DNA of 64,000 nucleotides from contig NZ_LT891970.1 of assembly GCF_900186505.1 (NCBI RefSeq), forward strand, positions 294,451-358,450, given 5' to 3'. The stretch is from Enorma phocaeensis (GTDB lineage Bacteria > Actinomycetota > Coriobacteriia > Coriobacteriales > Coriobacteriaceae). The translations under genes were made by a program, and so were the position numbers. This document shows positions 17,022 through 25,655 of the stretch, one piece after another; position 1 is the stretch's first letter; every line of letters begins with the position of its first letter. The notes below the pieces were generated by a model. That model was not told the DNA's origin. It saw only the letters and a program-made list of their open reading frames with translations, and did not search any database.

Positions 17022-19550
17022 CTAACGCCCCAGCTCCTCGGCGATGTAGCGGCCGGTAATGCTTTGCGGGCACGCGGCGACCTCCTCGGGAGCGCCAGCG
17101 CACACGATGCGCCCGCCGTCCTCTCCCCCACCGGGACCCAGGTCGATCACGTAGTCGGCGTTCGCGATCATATCCAGGTCGTGCTCAATCACCACCACCG
17201 TGGCCCCGTTGTCGATGAGCCGCTGGAGCACGCCCAGGAGCACCTCCACGTCGAGCGGATGCAGGCCGATGGTCGGCTCGTCGAACACGAAGAGCGCGTC
17301 CTCCTGGCTGCGGTTGAGCTCGCTCGCGAGCTTGAGGCGCTGCGCCTCGCCGCCGGAAAGCGCCGGCGTCGCCTCGCCGAGCGTGAGGTAGCCGAGCCCT
17401 AGGTCGGACAGTGTTTTCAACTTGACCAGCGCTGAGCGCAGATTGGATTCCACCAGCACCTCGAGCGCCTGGTCCACCGTATAGGAGAGAAGCTCGGGCA
17501 GGCTAAGATCGCCCATGAGGCGGATGTCGTGCGCCGCGCGGGCATAGCGCGAACCACCGCAATCCGGACACGGGATGTCCACGTCGGGCAAAAACTGCAC
17601 GTCGAGCGAGATCTGTCCCGTGCCGTCGCATGTGGGACAGCGCAGCTTTCCCGTGTTGTACGAGAACGCGCCCGCCTTGAGTCCGCGCTCCTTGGCCTCG
17701 GGCAGCTTGGCGTAGGCGCGGCGCAGGTCGTCGAGCACGCCGGAGTAGGTCGCCACCGTGGAGCGCACGTTCGCGCCGATGGGCGTGGCGTCGATGAGAT
17801 TCGCCCGCTGGATACCCGCCGCGTCGAGGGCGCGCACGTGCGCCGGAAGCTTCTCGCCCGCGGCACGCGCCTTGAGGGCGGGCACGAGGCTCTCGAGAAC
17901 GAGCGTGGTCTTGCCGGATCCCGACACACCCGTCACCGCCGTGAGCCGACCGCGCGGGATCTGCACCTCGAGCGGCTTCACCGTATGAATCGCGTCCGTC
18001 TCGAGCACTATGGCGCCCTGCGCAAACAGTTCATCCGCACCGGCGCGCTCGCGCGTACGAATACAGCGCGACCCGGAGAGAAACGGCCCGATGCGCGTCT
18101 CCGGTGCGGCCTCGATATCCGCTACCGAGCCCTGCGCGATAATGCGACCGCCCGCCGCGCCCGAGCCGGGTCCGATCTCGATGAGATGGTCCGCCTGGCG
18201 GAGCACCCGCACGTCATGGTCCACGAGCACCACGGAGTTGCCGTCGGCCAGGAGGTCGTCCACCACGCCGAGCAGGCCCTCCACGTTGGACGGATGCAGG
18301 CCGATGGATGGCTCGTCCAGCACGTAGAGCACGCCGTTCGTGCGGTTGCGCACCGCGCGGGCGAGCTGCACGCGCTGGCGCTCGCCCGTCGAGAGCGTGG
18401 AGCTGGCGCGGTCGAGGCTCAGGTATCCCAAGCCCAGCTGCTGCAGACGTTCTATGGGCTCGGCCATCTCGGCCACGATGGCGCGCGCCATGGGCCGCAT
18501 CTCCTCGGGCATGAGCCCGGGCACGCAAGCCACCCACACGGCGAGCTCGTCGAGCGTCATCTGCGTGGCCTCGCCCAGGTTCATGCCGTCCACCGTGGGC
18601 GCGAGCGCGCGGGCGGAGAGGCGCGTGCCATGGCAGTCCGGGCACACGTCCTCGCGCAGGAACTTCGACACGCGCGCCAGGCCCTTCTCGTCCTTGGCCT
18701 TGGCGAGCGCATTTTCCACCGTGTAGACGGCGTTGAAGTAGGTGAAGTCCAGCTCGGCGAAGTTGTCGCCCTTCTTGGCGTGGTAGAGGATGTGCTTCTT
18801 CTCGGCGGGACCGTGGAAGACGATGTCGCGCTCCTTGGCCGTGAGCTCGCTGAACGGCACGTCCGTGCGCACGCCCATCTCGCGCGCGACCTGCTTCATG
18901 AGATCCCACATGAGGGTGTTCCACGGCGCCACTGCGCCCTCGTCGATGGAAAGCGATTCGTCGGGCACGAGCGTGGCCTCGTCCACCGTGCGCACGATAC
19001 CCGTGCCGCCGCAGGTGGTGCAGACGCCGCCGCTGTTGAAAGCTAGATCCTCCGCACCGGGGCCATGGAACTCCGCCCCGCATACAGGACAGGTGAGCGG
19101 GCGCTCCAGGGCGACGTTCATGCTCGGCGGCACATGGTGCCCGTTGGGGCACACATGGCTGCCCAGGCGGGAAAACAAGAGACGCAGGTAGTTGAGGAGC
19201 TCTGTGGAGGTGCCGAAGGTGGAGTGCACGCTGGGCACGCCCGGGCGCTGGCGCAGCGCGAGCGCCGCCGGCACGTAGCGCACCTCGTCCACCGTGGCGC
19301 GGGCGGTCTGGCTGATGCGCCGGCGCGTGTAGGTGGAGAGCGCGTCTAGGTAGCGACGGCTGCCCTCGGCGTAGAGGGTGCCGAGCGCGAGCGAGCTCTT
19401 GCCCGATCCCGACACGCCGGCGATGCCCACCAGGCAGCCGAGCGGTATGTCCACATCCACGTTCTTGAGGTTGTGCACCCGCGCGCCGCGCACCTCGATA
19501 TGATCAGGCTGGTGCCGGTCGGCGTGCTTCACCGCTCGCTCTCGCTCCAT
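17022..19550 (-). CDS. UvrA-like ABC ATPase (short, class II-type)
   Basis: 842 residues with two ABC modules: Walker A GVSGSGKSS (about 48-56) and GVSGSGKTT, signatures LSTGERQR and LSGGEAQR, and zinc-finger pairs (CPVC, CPDC, CPTC/CPDC). It is about 100 residues shorter than housekeeping UvrA, which fits the UvrA2-type paralogues that lack the UvrB-binding insertion and are linked to DNA-damage or drug tolerance. No uvrB or uvrC is nearby. The start at 19550 follows AAAGGG; an in-frame ATG at 19565 is less likely. Confidence 0.9.
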   Translation of the reverse strand: MERERAVKHADRHQPDHIEVRGARVHNLKNVDVDIPLGCLVGIAGVSGSGKSSLALGTLYAEGSRRYLDALSTYTRRRISQTARATVDEVRYVPAALALRQRPGVPSVHSTFGTSTELLNYLRLLFSRLGSHVCPNGHHVPPSMNVALERPLTCPVCGAEFHGPGAEDLAFNSGGVCTTCGGTGIVRTVDEATLVPDESLSIDEGAVAPWNTLMWDLMKQVAREMGVRTDVPFSELTAKERDIVFHGPAEKKHILYHAKKGDNFAELDFTYFNAVYTVENALAKAKDEKGLARVSKFLREDVCPDCHGTRLSARALAPTVDGMNLGEATQMTLDELAVWVACVPGLMPEEMRPMARAIVAEMAEPIERLQQLGLGYLSLDRASSTLSTGERQRVQLARAVRNRTNGVLYVLDEPSIGLHPSNVEGLLGVVDDLLADGNSVVLVDHDVRVLRQADHLIEIGPGSGAAGGRIIAQGSVADIEAAPETRIGPFLSGSRCIRTRERAGADELFAQGAIVLETDAIHTVKPLEVQIPRGRLTAVTGVSGSGKTTLVLESLVPALKARAAGEKLPAHVRALDAAGIQRANLIDATPIGANVRSTVATYSGVLDDLRRAYAKLPEAKERGLKAGAFSYNTGKLRCPTCDGTGQISLDVQFLPDVDIPCPDCGGSRYARAAHDIRLMGDLSLPELLSYTVDQALEVLVESNLRSALVKLKTLSDLGLGYLTLGEATPALSGGEAQRLKLASELNRSQEDALFVFDEPTIGLHPLDVEVLLGVLQRLIDNGATVVVIEHDLDMIANADYVIDLGPGGGEDGGRIVCAGAPEEVAACPQSITGRYIAEELGR

Positions 19551-19830
19551 GCTGCGCCCTTTCATTGGTCATGTTTCGCAACGAGTATACTCCGCGCACG
19601 GAGCCGCGAGCCGGCAGCAGGGCGCGGCAGACTTCCCCGGCGCCGTGTCATATTGTGGGGCAGCCATCCATGTCGTCGTTGTCCCATCCACATGACAGAT
19701 ACCCCTCTCACTACCGCCACGCCGCTGTGCCCGTCGCCCCCAGTAAGCCCAATCGCAAGCGTTGCCCACAAAGCGTTCGCAACAAGTGGGTATCATGGTT
19801 GGAATAGCGCATCGCACAGAAAGGCAGCCC

Positions 19831-20661
19831 GTGCAGGACCTCGTGACCACCATCCTCGGCTTCTTACAAACCCCGTTGTTCCGCAACGTGTTCTGGGCAG
19901 CCGTCCTCATCATCGCCACCGCCGCGGTCGCGAAGCTCGCCACCAAGGCCGTCTCGCATGTGCTGCACCATGACAGCAACCCGCTGCCCACATCGAGCAT
20001 CATCATCAACATCATCCGCGCGCTCATATGGATCGTCGGCGGAAGCGTCGTGCTTGATTCGTGCTTCGGCGTGGACACGAGTTCGCTCATCACGGCCCTT
20101 GGCGTCGGCGGTATCGCCGTGTCGCTGGGCTTTCAGGACACGCTCTCCAACCTCATCGGCGGCCTGCAAATGACCTTCATGGGCATCGTGAAACCCGGCG
20201 ACAACATCGAGGTGGGCACCGAGCGCGGCGTGGTGCAGGACGTGACGTGGCGCCACACCACCATCAAGGACAGCCTGGGCCAGACGGTGATCATCCCCAA
20301 CTCGATCATCTCCAAGACCGCGCTCGTGCACCTGCTGCCCGCCAACCGCATGAGCGTGCCGTTCGCGATTCCGCGGCGTAAGACCGCGCTCGTTGAGGGC
20401 GAGATTGCCGAAGGCACGGCGGCTACCGGCGAGGCTGACGGCGAGCTCGTGGACATCGACGAGCTCACAGCCGAGATCATCGCCGAGGCGCAAGCCGCGG
20501 CGAGCGAGATCTCGCCCATCATCGGCGAGCCCAAGGTGTTCTTCTCTGAGATCAGCGAGCTGGGCATCAAGGGCAAGGTCATCCTCACCGTGGAGGACGC
20601 CAGCAAGACGGGCGACGCCACCGACGCCGTGGTGCGCGCGGTCGCGCGGAAGCTGGGATAG
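19831..20661 (+). CDS. MscS family mechanosensitive channel
   Basis: Membrane tension-gated channel of the small-conductance class, 276 residues. It has two N-terminal membrane helices and the pore helix region GVGGIAVSLGFQDTLSNLIGG, then the beta domain with VQDVTWRHTTIKD. The C-terminal vestibule domain contains an acidic insertion around GEADGELVDIDE. The GTG at 19831 with AAAGG upstream gives the best start; longer in-frame ATGs lack ribosome sites. It stands alone. Confidence 0.9.
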   Translation: MQDLVTTILGFLQTPLFRNVFWAAVLIIATAAVAKLATKAVSHVLHHDSNPLPTSSIIINIIRALIWIVGGSVVLDSCFGVDTSSLITALGVGGIAVSLGFQDTLSNLIGGLQMTFMGIVKPGDNIEVGTERGVVQDVTWRHTTIKDSLGQTVIIPNSIISKTALVHLLPANRMSVPFAIPRRKTALVEGEIAEGTAATGEADGELVDIDELTAEIIAEAQAAASEISPIIGEPKVFFSEISELGIKGKVILTVEDASKTGDATDAVVRAVARKLG

Positions 20662-20738
20662 CGGGGCCTTTAGCGAGGCGACCGGGTCCCTGGACTGCCG
20701 CGGACGGCTATCGCGGGTAGACACCTCGACGCGGGAGG

Positions 20739-21308
20739 CTACTCACCCGACAGGTGCCTCAAGAACGCCTTCCGCTCCTCTTCCGTGGAGACATCCATGT
20801 TGCCGAAGTTCTTCCAAACGCCGCTCGGAATGCCGAGCTGCCATAGCGTGCCCTCGATGAACATGCGCTGGATGGCGTCACCCGTCCGCTCGCGGATGAA
20901 CTCGGTGGGGTTCGAGGACGCTGTGTAGACCTCAGCAGACGTGATGTAGGTGAGCGTGCCCTTGAGTCCCGCGCCCGTGGGCTCCCACGAGAAGCCCGCA
21001 AGCAGCACCTTGTCGAGCCAGCCCTTAAGCATGGCGGGCATGTCGTTCCACCAGATGGGGAAGATGAACACAAGGCGGTCGGATGCAGCGATGAGCTCCT
21101 GGCAGCGCGTCACGAGCGGGTCGAGCGCCGTGCCCGCGCCGTAGACTGCGAGCTCCGCGCGGGAGAGCACCGGGTCGAACCCGTCTGCATACAAGTCGAT
21201 GACCTGGTACGGGGTATCCTCGCGATCGCAGCGCTCGCAGAGCGCGTCAAGCATAGCGTGGCAGAAGCTCTGCTCGTAGGGGTGGCAGTAAACGATGAGG
21301 GTGCTCAT
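20739..21308 (-). CDS. NAD(P)H dehydrogenase / flavodoxin_2-type oxidoreductase
   Basis: FMN-binding quinone reductase-like protein, 189 residues. It has the N-terminal phosphate-binding segment STLIVYCHPYEQS and the family block FIFPIWWNDMPAMLKGWLDKV. It probably reduces quinones or other electrophiles with NAD(P)H in the cytoplasm. The ATG at 21308 has AAAGGA upstream; the longer frame to 21401 is not supported. Confidence 0.88.
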   Translation of the reverse strand: MSTLIVYCHPYEQSFCHAMLDALCERCDREDTPYQVIDLYADGFDPVLSRAELAVYGAGTALDPLVTRCQELIAASDRLVFIFPIWWNDMPAMLKGWLDKVLLAGFSWEPTGAGLKGTLTYITSAEVYTASSNPTEFIRERTGDAIQRMFIEGTLWQLGIPSGVWKNFGNMDVSTEEERKAFLRHLSGE

Positions 21309-21382
21309 GGGAATCCTTTCGGGGGTGTTGGCTGGCAGACGGCTAGCGCCGCTTCCGCCATGAACGTGGCGCGGGGCAGCCG

Positions 21383-21724
21383 CTACTCCCAGGTCTTCCA
21401 AGCATCGGGCTCGTAGCCCACCGTGGCCTGCTTGCCGTTGCGGACGATGGGCTCGCGCAGCACCTGCTGGTTCTCGAGGAGCTTGTCGAACTTCTGGCTC
21501 TCGGCGAGGTAGGTGATGAGCGCGACCGTGTCCTGGTCCTTTGCCTTGGGGTCGATGAGCGCGTCGAGACCGCCCACCGCGCGCATCACGCTCTGCAGCT
21601 CGCCCTTGCTCATCTCCTTCTCGCGCAGGTCGATGAACTGGAATTTGATGCGCCGTTCCTTGAAGTAGCGCTGTGCCTTCTTGGTATCGAAGCTCTTCTT
21701 GGTACCGAAGATCTGAATGTTCAT
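21383..21724 (-). CDS. ArsC/Spx-family protein without catalytic cysteine
   Basis: 113-residue thioredoxin-fold protein of the arsenate reductase (ArsC/Spx) family. It keeps the family spacing (FGTKKSFDTKKAQRYF, then FIDLREKEMSKGEL and LREPIVRNG with the cis-Pro region). The position of the active-site Cys is occupied by Ser-Phe and there is no cysteine anywhere in the protein, so arsenate reduction is not expected. The start at 21724 has GGGGAGG upstream. Confidence 0.85.
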   Translation of the reverse strand: MNIQIFGTKKSFDTKKAQRYFKERRIKFQFIDLREKEMSKGELQSVMRAVGGLDALIDPKAKDQDTVALITYLAESQKFDKLLENQQVLREPIVRNGKQATVGYEPDAWKTWE

Positions 21725-21778
21725 GGTGCCTCCCCTATGTGGCATCTGAGTTGAGACGTCCGTCACTCACCGGCTTGG

Positions 21779-22189
21779 CTACGCCTCCGGCTCAAGAAAC
21801 ATCTTGCCATAGCGCGCCTGCATTCCCTGTTCAAGCATTTGGAACGCAGGAATGTACGCCTTGATAATCGTTTCCGCCAGCCTACCCGCCGCCTCACCGT
21901 CATACACATGAGCGGTGTTATTGCGGTCGCGCAGCATCGACAGCCAAAGCGATTCGTCGAGGAAATCAAAGTACCCGTACGCGCTCTTGATGATGTCACG
22001 CGGAGATCCAGACGCCGCTATGGGGTCGCCCTCATACGAGAGCGCCCATTTCAACAGTTTCCAGCCGAACTCGAACTGCAGGAAGAACTTATCGATGATA
22101 CCGCCTTGGATGAACTCGTTATCGAGGTCTTGGTGCGGTGCCGCTTCCAGCACACGGAGCGCGGATGCATAGTTCTCATAGCGCTTCAT
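21779..22189 (-). CDS. HepT-like HEPN ribonuclease toxin
   Basis: 136-residue alpha-helical protein of the HI0074/HepT group (nucleotidyltransferase substrate-binding family). It contains RNNTAHVY, an exact RX4HXY HEPN ribonuclease motif, whose Tyr is the residue AMPylated by MntA antitoxins in characterised pairs. The start at 22189 lies inside the end of the MNT gene (14-bp overlap) with GGGAGGG upstream. The toxin frame is intact. Confidence 0.88.
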   Translation of the reverse strand: MKRYENYASALRVLEAAPHQDLDNEFIQGGIIDKFFLQFEFGWKLLKWALSYEGDPIAASGSPRDIIKSAYGYFDFLDESLWLSMLRDRNNTAHVYDGEAAGRLAETIIKAYIPAFQMLEQGMQARYGKMFLEPEA

Positions 22190-22475
22190 ACAGCACCCTC
22201 CCATCACGATCAATCTCATGCCGGAGCTCGGACGAAATCGGCTCATCTAGGTTGATGATATCGGCCTTGAGAAGCGACCAGAGGCGTTCCTGGATATCTT
22301 CCTCGAAGCCCACAGCATCGCCGCCGGAAAACGCGAGGTCGATATCGCTTTTCGGCAGGTTTGTACCACGGGCACGGGAGCCGAAGAGCACCACACACCT
22401 CACGTTGCGGGCGCGAGCGAACTCGCGGATCTGGTCATATACACATGCTCTATAGGAATCGCCGCCATGAGCCAC
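22176..22475 (-). CDS. MntA-like nucleotidyltransferase antitoxin, start region apparently frameshifted
   Basis: Small nucleotidyltransferase with GSRARGTNLPKSDID, the GSX10DXD signature of MntA antitoxins, directly upstream of the HepT gene. The catalytic frame is open, but its start is a problem. The only strong ribosome site (AAGGAGGTGGC at 22471-22481) serves an ATG at 22468 in another frame, encoding MAAIPIEHVY before it fails. Removing two bases from the following TATAT tract would join that start to DQIREFARA and restore a normal N-terminus. The GTG at 22475 used here abuts the ribosome site, so translation may be poor. This could be a real 2-bp slippage or a sequencing error. Confidence 0.7.
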   Translation of the reverse strand: MAHGGDSYRACVYDQIREFARARNVRCVVLFGSRARGTNLPKSDIDLAFSGGDAVGFEEDIQERLWSLLKADIINLDEPISSELRHEIDRDGRVLYEAL

Positions 22476-22573
22476 CTCCTTACGGTACAGGCTACCATGA
22501 TGCTGCAGCTCGGGGTGCAACCATGCGATGCATGCCCTAATCCCACCCATTTATGAGGAGCCTGGATGCATTG

Positions 22574-23698
22574 TCATTCATCAACGTCCATATGCTGTCT
22601 CGGTTGCTTCCTGGTGAGCGCGCGGGACCCAGCCGAGCCCTCACGACCGCTGAAAGAACGCGGACGCAGAGCGCGCATGGGTACCTCCACACTGATGCCC
22701 GTGATGAGGTTCGCTGCCCAGAGGTAGAATGCGAGCACACCAAGCGGCACCACGCACGAGGTCACGATCATGACCGCGAAGCCGTCGACCAAGTTTCCAA
22801 GCTGGGTGAGCATGGCATCGGTGACCTGGGATGCACCGTTCGCAAGCGCCTCCGGGATGCCGGAGATGAACTCCCAGCCCTGCTCGATCCAGGTGCCGTT
22901 ATCTTCTGTTTCGGCGTTGGCGGAATCATCGATGGCGGAGGATCCGCCATCAGTGGAGGCGCTGCCGGAAGTCGCTGCGGCGGCGCTATCCGAGTCCTCG
23001 GTATCACCCGCACCCGATTCTTTGCCGCCTTCCGCCTGGCTGTCAAGCGAAACCGAAATGTCATACGTGTGGTCGATCATATCGGTGATTGCGACGCTCG
23101 TGGGGACAGTCGCAACGAGCAGCACGCCCATAAGCAGCACTTTAACTGCCAGACGAGGAAGAGCGTGCAGCAGGGGCACGCGATGCTGGAACAGCGCATA
23201 GGCGGCAAGGGCTGCCAACGCGAGCGGGATCAGGAACCCAAACGACAAGACGCTAAACACAGTAAGCAGATATTTCTCTAGGTAGATTGCCGTAAGAACC
23301 ACAAGTAGGTCACCGCTTAGGTCCATGAGCTTCTCTGCCACGGGCGTGCCCACGTCATCCGGGATCGCGGTGAGCGCCACCGATGCACCGGTTGCCGCGG
23401 TCGTGAGCCCAAGGACGGTATTGCGCTTATCATCGAGCTTCTCGATGGTGTGCTCGAAAGCATCAGGTGACGAGAAATGGATTCGCACGGGAAACGCCGA
23501 GATAAGCGCCAGCACGATGAGCACGATAGCGACGATCACATTCGCGCGGCTTGGACCCCCTGCGCAACCACCCTCTCCAGATGGGACGAAATAGTCGCCC
23601 GGATCGAATGAGTCCGGCTCGCGACGGCGCGTCAAGCGCCCCTCCCTTACAGCCAGCCCCTCTCGACCACGCGCCTTACGGTCAGCGTTGTTAGGCAT
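22574..23698 (-). CDS. Hypothetical multi-pass membrane protein
   Basis: 374 residues, family not recognised. A basic N-terminus with RRREPDSFDPGDYF precedes a membrane helix near 50-70, then more hydrophobic helices near 130-200, a long acidic Ser/Gly/Asp-rich extracellular-type linker (about 215-260) and a last helix (about 310-335). The start at 23698 has CGGAGGTAGAG upstream. It has no obvious partner. Confidence 0.75.
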   Translation of the reverse strand: MPNNADRKARGREGLAVREGRLTRRREPDSFDPGDYFVPSGEGGCAGGPSRANVIVAIVLIVLALISAFPVRIHFSSPDAFEHTIEKLDDKRNTVLGLTTAATGASVALTAIPDDVGTPVAEKLMDLSGDLLVVLTAIYLEKYLLTVFSVLSFGFLIPLALAALAAYALFQHRVPLLHALPRLAVKVLLMGVLLVATVPTSVAITDMIDHTYDISVSLDSQAEGGKESGAGDTEDSDSAAAATSGSASTDGGSSAIDDSANAETEDNGTWIEQGWEFISGIPEALANGASQVTDAMLTQLGNLVDGFAVMIVTSCVVPLGVLAFYLWAANLITGISVEVPMRALRPRSFSGREGSAGSRALTRKQPRQHMDVDE

Positions 23699-24143
23699 CT
23701 CTACCTCCGTGCCTATCGTTCGATGTAGACCCGCCGCTGCGTCGGTCCCAAACAAATGCCAATTCGCAACTAATCGACACTCTTTTAGTGTATCCGGTCA
23801 ACAGGAAGCGCGAGCAGCTTTTAATACCCCTCCTCTTTCACTCAAGCTCGAGTTGCGGAGAGAATGCTTCAATACCGCAATCCATAATGAATGAATCGTC
23901 GGGGATCTGGACAGATGGGTGCTTAAGCACGTCGAATGCAAAAAAGACCGGATCTTGCTAACAACATGCTCACCGAGTTACATAGCCACGACTTCTCATC
24001 ATCATGAGCCGGGAAAACTAACGTTATGCAAGCGCAGGTAATATAGCAGCTTGCTCTCAATAGAAAGCACTCCTGAGGCATAATAGTAGCGTCGATAATA
24101 TCGATAAATGCCGAATCTATTGGTCGGGGGGAAAGGAACAGGG
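23699..24143. other. AT-richer intergenic region
   Basis: 445 bp between divergent genes with lower GC than the flanks. It would hold the promoters of the membrane protein and the DUF4230 pair. I see no convincing gene, repeat or structured RNA; short frames here lack ribosome sites. Confidence 0.5.
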
Positions 24144-24992
24144 GTGGAAGATACCGGTTCATCTACGGATAAGGGCGCCTTGGAGGAGGAGAGGAAAACT
24201 CTTCAGGCCAAAAGGGAGCTTGCCGACGCAGAACGCCGCGCTGAACAGGCGCGCGCAAAGGCAATCCGCACCGAGAGCAAGGCTTACGCAAAGAAACTGA
24301 GAGAGGAGCGCCGGACAAATCGAAATACGCCATCATTCTCTTTTGCGGCCCTCAAGTCTATGCGACTTTTCATCCCGTTGGCAATAGTTGCGGCGATCAT
24401 AGTTGGAGGCGGAGGCATCTTTACCTTTGTCTCATGCTCGTCGTCTCAACCAGAACCTACTGTCATAACGACGTCGGACCTCGAGCGAGTGGTGAACATA
24501 AGCAGGCTGTCTTCAGCTGAATTCGTTTACAACGGCATCGCCCAAGCGTTAGACGAGAACGGTAGCGTACAGTATAGCGTCGCATATTGTGCTACCGTTC
24601 GGGCGGGTATCGACATGAGTGAGATTACGTTCGAGATCGACGAGGACACTCGAGTAGTTACGCCGATTCTTCCAGAGATTGACATCGATGAACCGATACT
24701 CGATGAAACAACCTTGGAGTTCATGCCAAGCAACCCCCGTGCAGACTTGCAAGAAATCATTGCCCTGTGCAAGGAAGACGCGCTTACCGAGATGCAAGAG
24801 GATGGGCAAATCTACACTACTGCACGCGAAAACCTGCAGTCCACGGTCGAAGCGCTCATCACTCCATTGCTTGAGCATGGCGACTATACGCTCGGTTGGG
24901 GGGATAACACCGACTCCTCCAGTTCTGACATCGAATCAACGTCCGAGAATGATGAAGGGCCGGTAACGGAGGAAGATGGTTCCGATGAATAG
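24144..24992 (+). CDS. DUF4230 family membrane-anchored protein
   Basis: 282 residues: a charged helical N-terminus rich in Ala/Glu/Arg (residues 12-60, coiled-coil-like), one membrane helix at about 73-97, and an extracytoplasmic DUF4230-type domain with acidic low-complexity C-terminus. The GTG at 24144 is chosen because GGAAAGGAA precedes it. It overlaps the start of a second DUF4230 protein, so the two are co-translated. Function of the domain is unknown. Confidence 0.75.
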   Translation: MEDTGSSTDKGALEEERKTLQAKRELADAERRAEQARAKAIRTESKAYAKKLREERRTNRNTPSFSFAALKSMRLFIPLAIVAAIIVGGGGIFTFVSCSSSQPEPTVITTSDLERVVNISRLSSAEFVYNGIAQALDENGSVQYSVAYCATVRAGIDMSEITFEIDEDTRVVTPILPEIDIDEPILDETTLEFMPSNPRADLQEIIALCKEDALTEMQEDGQIYTTARENLQSTVEALITPLLEHGDYTLGWGDNTDSSSSDIESTSENDEGPVTEEDGSDE

Positions 24993-25584
24993 CTTGAGAA
25001 AACTTGCGTGCATACTTCTTCTCTCAATGTCATCTCTACTCGCGCTATCTGGATGCGAGCAACAATCGGCTGAACCGGAACCCATCGAGAGCGCCCAAAT
25101 TCGACAGATTGCCGAGCTCTCGACGCTGAAATGCTATTACCACAATGTCGCCAAGTTCACCCAGGAAGCCGGCGGCATGGGTTGGTTAGGCGGCATGGGC
25201 TATAAGCGCATGTGGTTCGAATACACCGCGATCGTGGAAATCGGCATCAACGTAAACGAAATCAGCATCACCGGCCCCGATGAGAACGGCGTCTACACCG
25301 TTACCCTTCCCGAAGCAGAAGTCCTTACCAATCCGCAGATTGATGAAGAGAGCATCACCGACCCTCTTACCGAACAGGGATGGTTCACCGAGATCACCAA
25401 TGAGGACAGGATGACCGCGCTTCGAAATGCGCAGGAAACCGTCCGAGAGACCGTTAACAACGACGAAAGCCTGCTGTTCCAAGCGCGAGAGCGCGCAAAA
25501 GAACTCATCGAAAGGTTCATCGTAAACTACGGCGATACCGTTGGAGAGGAATACTCCGTGAGGTTTGTCGATCCGGAGGAATAG
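24985..25584 (+). CDS. DUF4230 family lipoprotein
   Basis: About 199 residues with a lipoprotein signal (LLLSMSSLLALSGC) and a DUF4230 domain similar to its upstream neighbour, for example in the helical C-terminal part (RERAKELIERFI). An alternative start at 24976 is possible; GGAGGAAG lies just upstream of both. It is followed by a strong terminator at 25598. Confidence 0.8.
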   Translation: MNSLRKLACILLLSMSSLLALSGCEQQSAEPEPIESAQIRQIAELSTLKCYYHNVAKFTQEAGGMGWLGGMGYKRMWFEYTAIVEIGINVNEISITGPDENGVYTVTLPEAEVLTNPQIDEESITDPLTEQGWFTEITNEDRMTALRNAQETVRETVNNDESLLFQARERAKELIERFIVNYGDTVGEEYSVRFVDPEE

Positions 25585-25597
25585 GACAGAACAACGA

Positions 25598-25632
25598 GAG
25601 CGCGAGCAGGGGATAGATTCCTGCTCGCGCTC
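25598..25632. terminator. Bidirectional terminator between convergent genes
   Basis: Perfect 13-bp stem GAGCGCGAGCAGG/CCTGCTCGCGCTC around a 9-nt loop, placed midway between the ends of the DUF4230 lipoprotein gene and the ecsC-like gene. Confidence 0.8.
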
Positions 25633-25655
25633 TGAGTATCTTCCTGTAGGAAAGG

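Noticed and set aside
22468..22550. ATG at 22550 as the MntA start
   Set aside because: No ribosome site, and the added N-terminus lies upstream of the strong Shine-Dalgarno sequence at 22471-22481.
23923..24162. Minus-strand 79-codon frame
   Set aside because: No ribosome site, no recognisable motif and AT-rich, non-coding-like composition; it overlaps the start of the DUF4230 gene.
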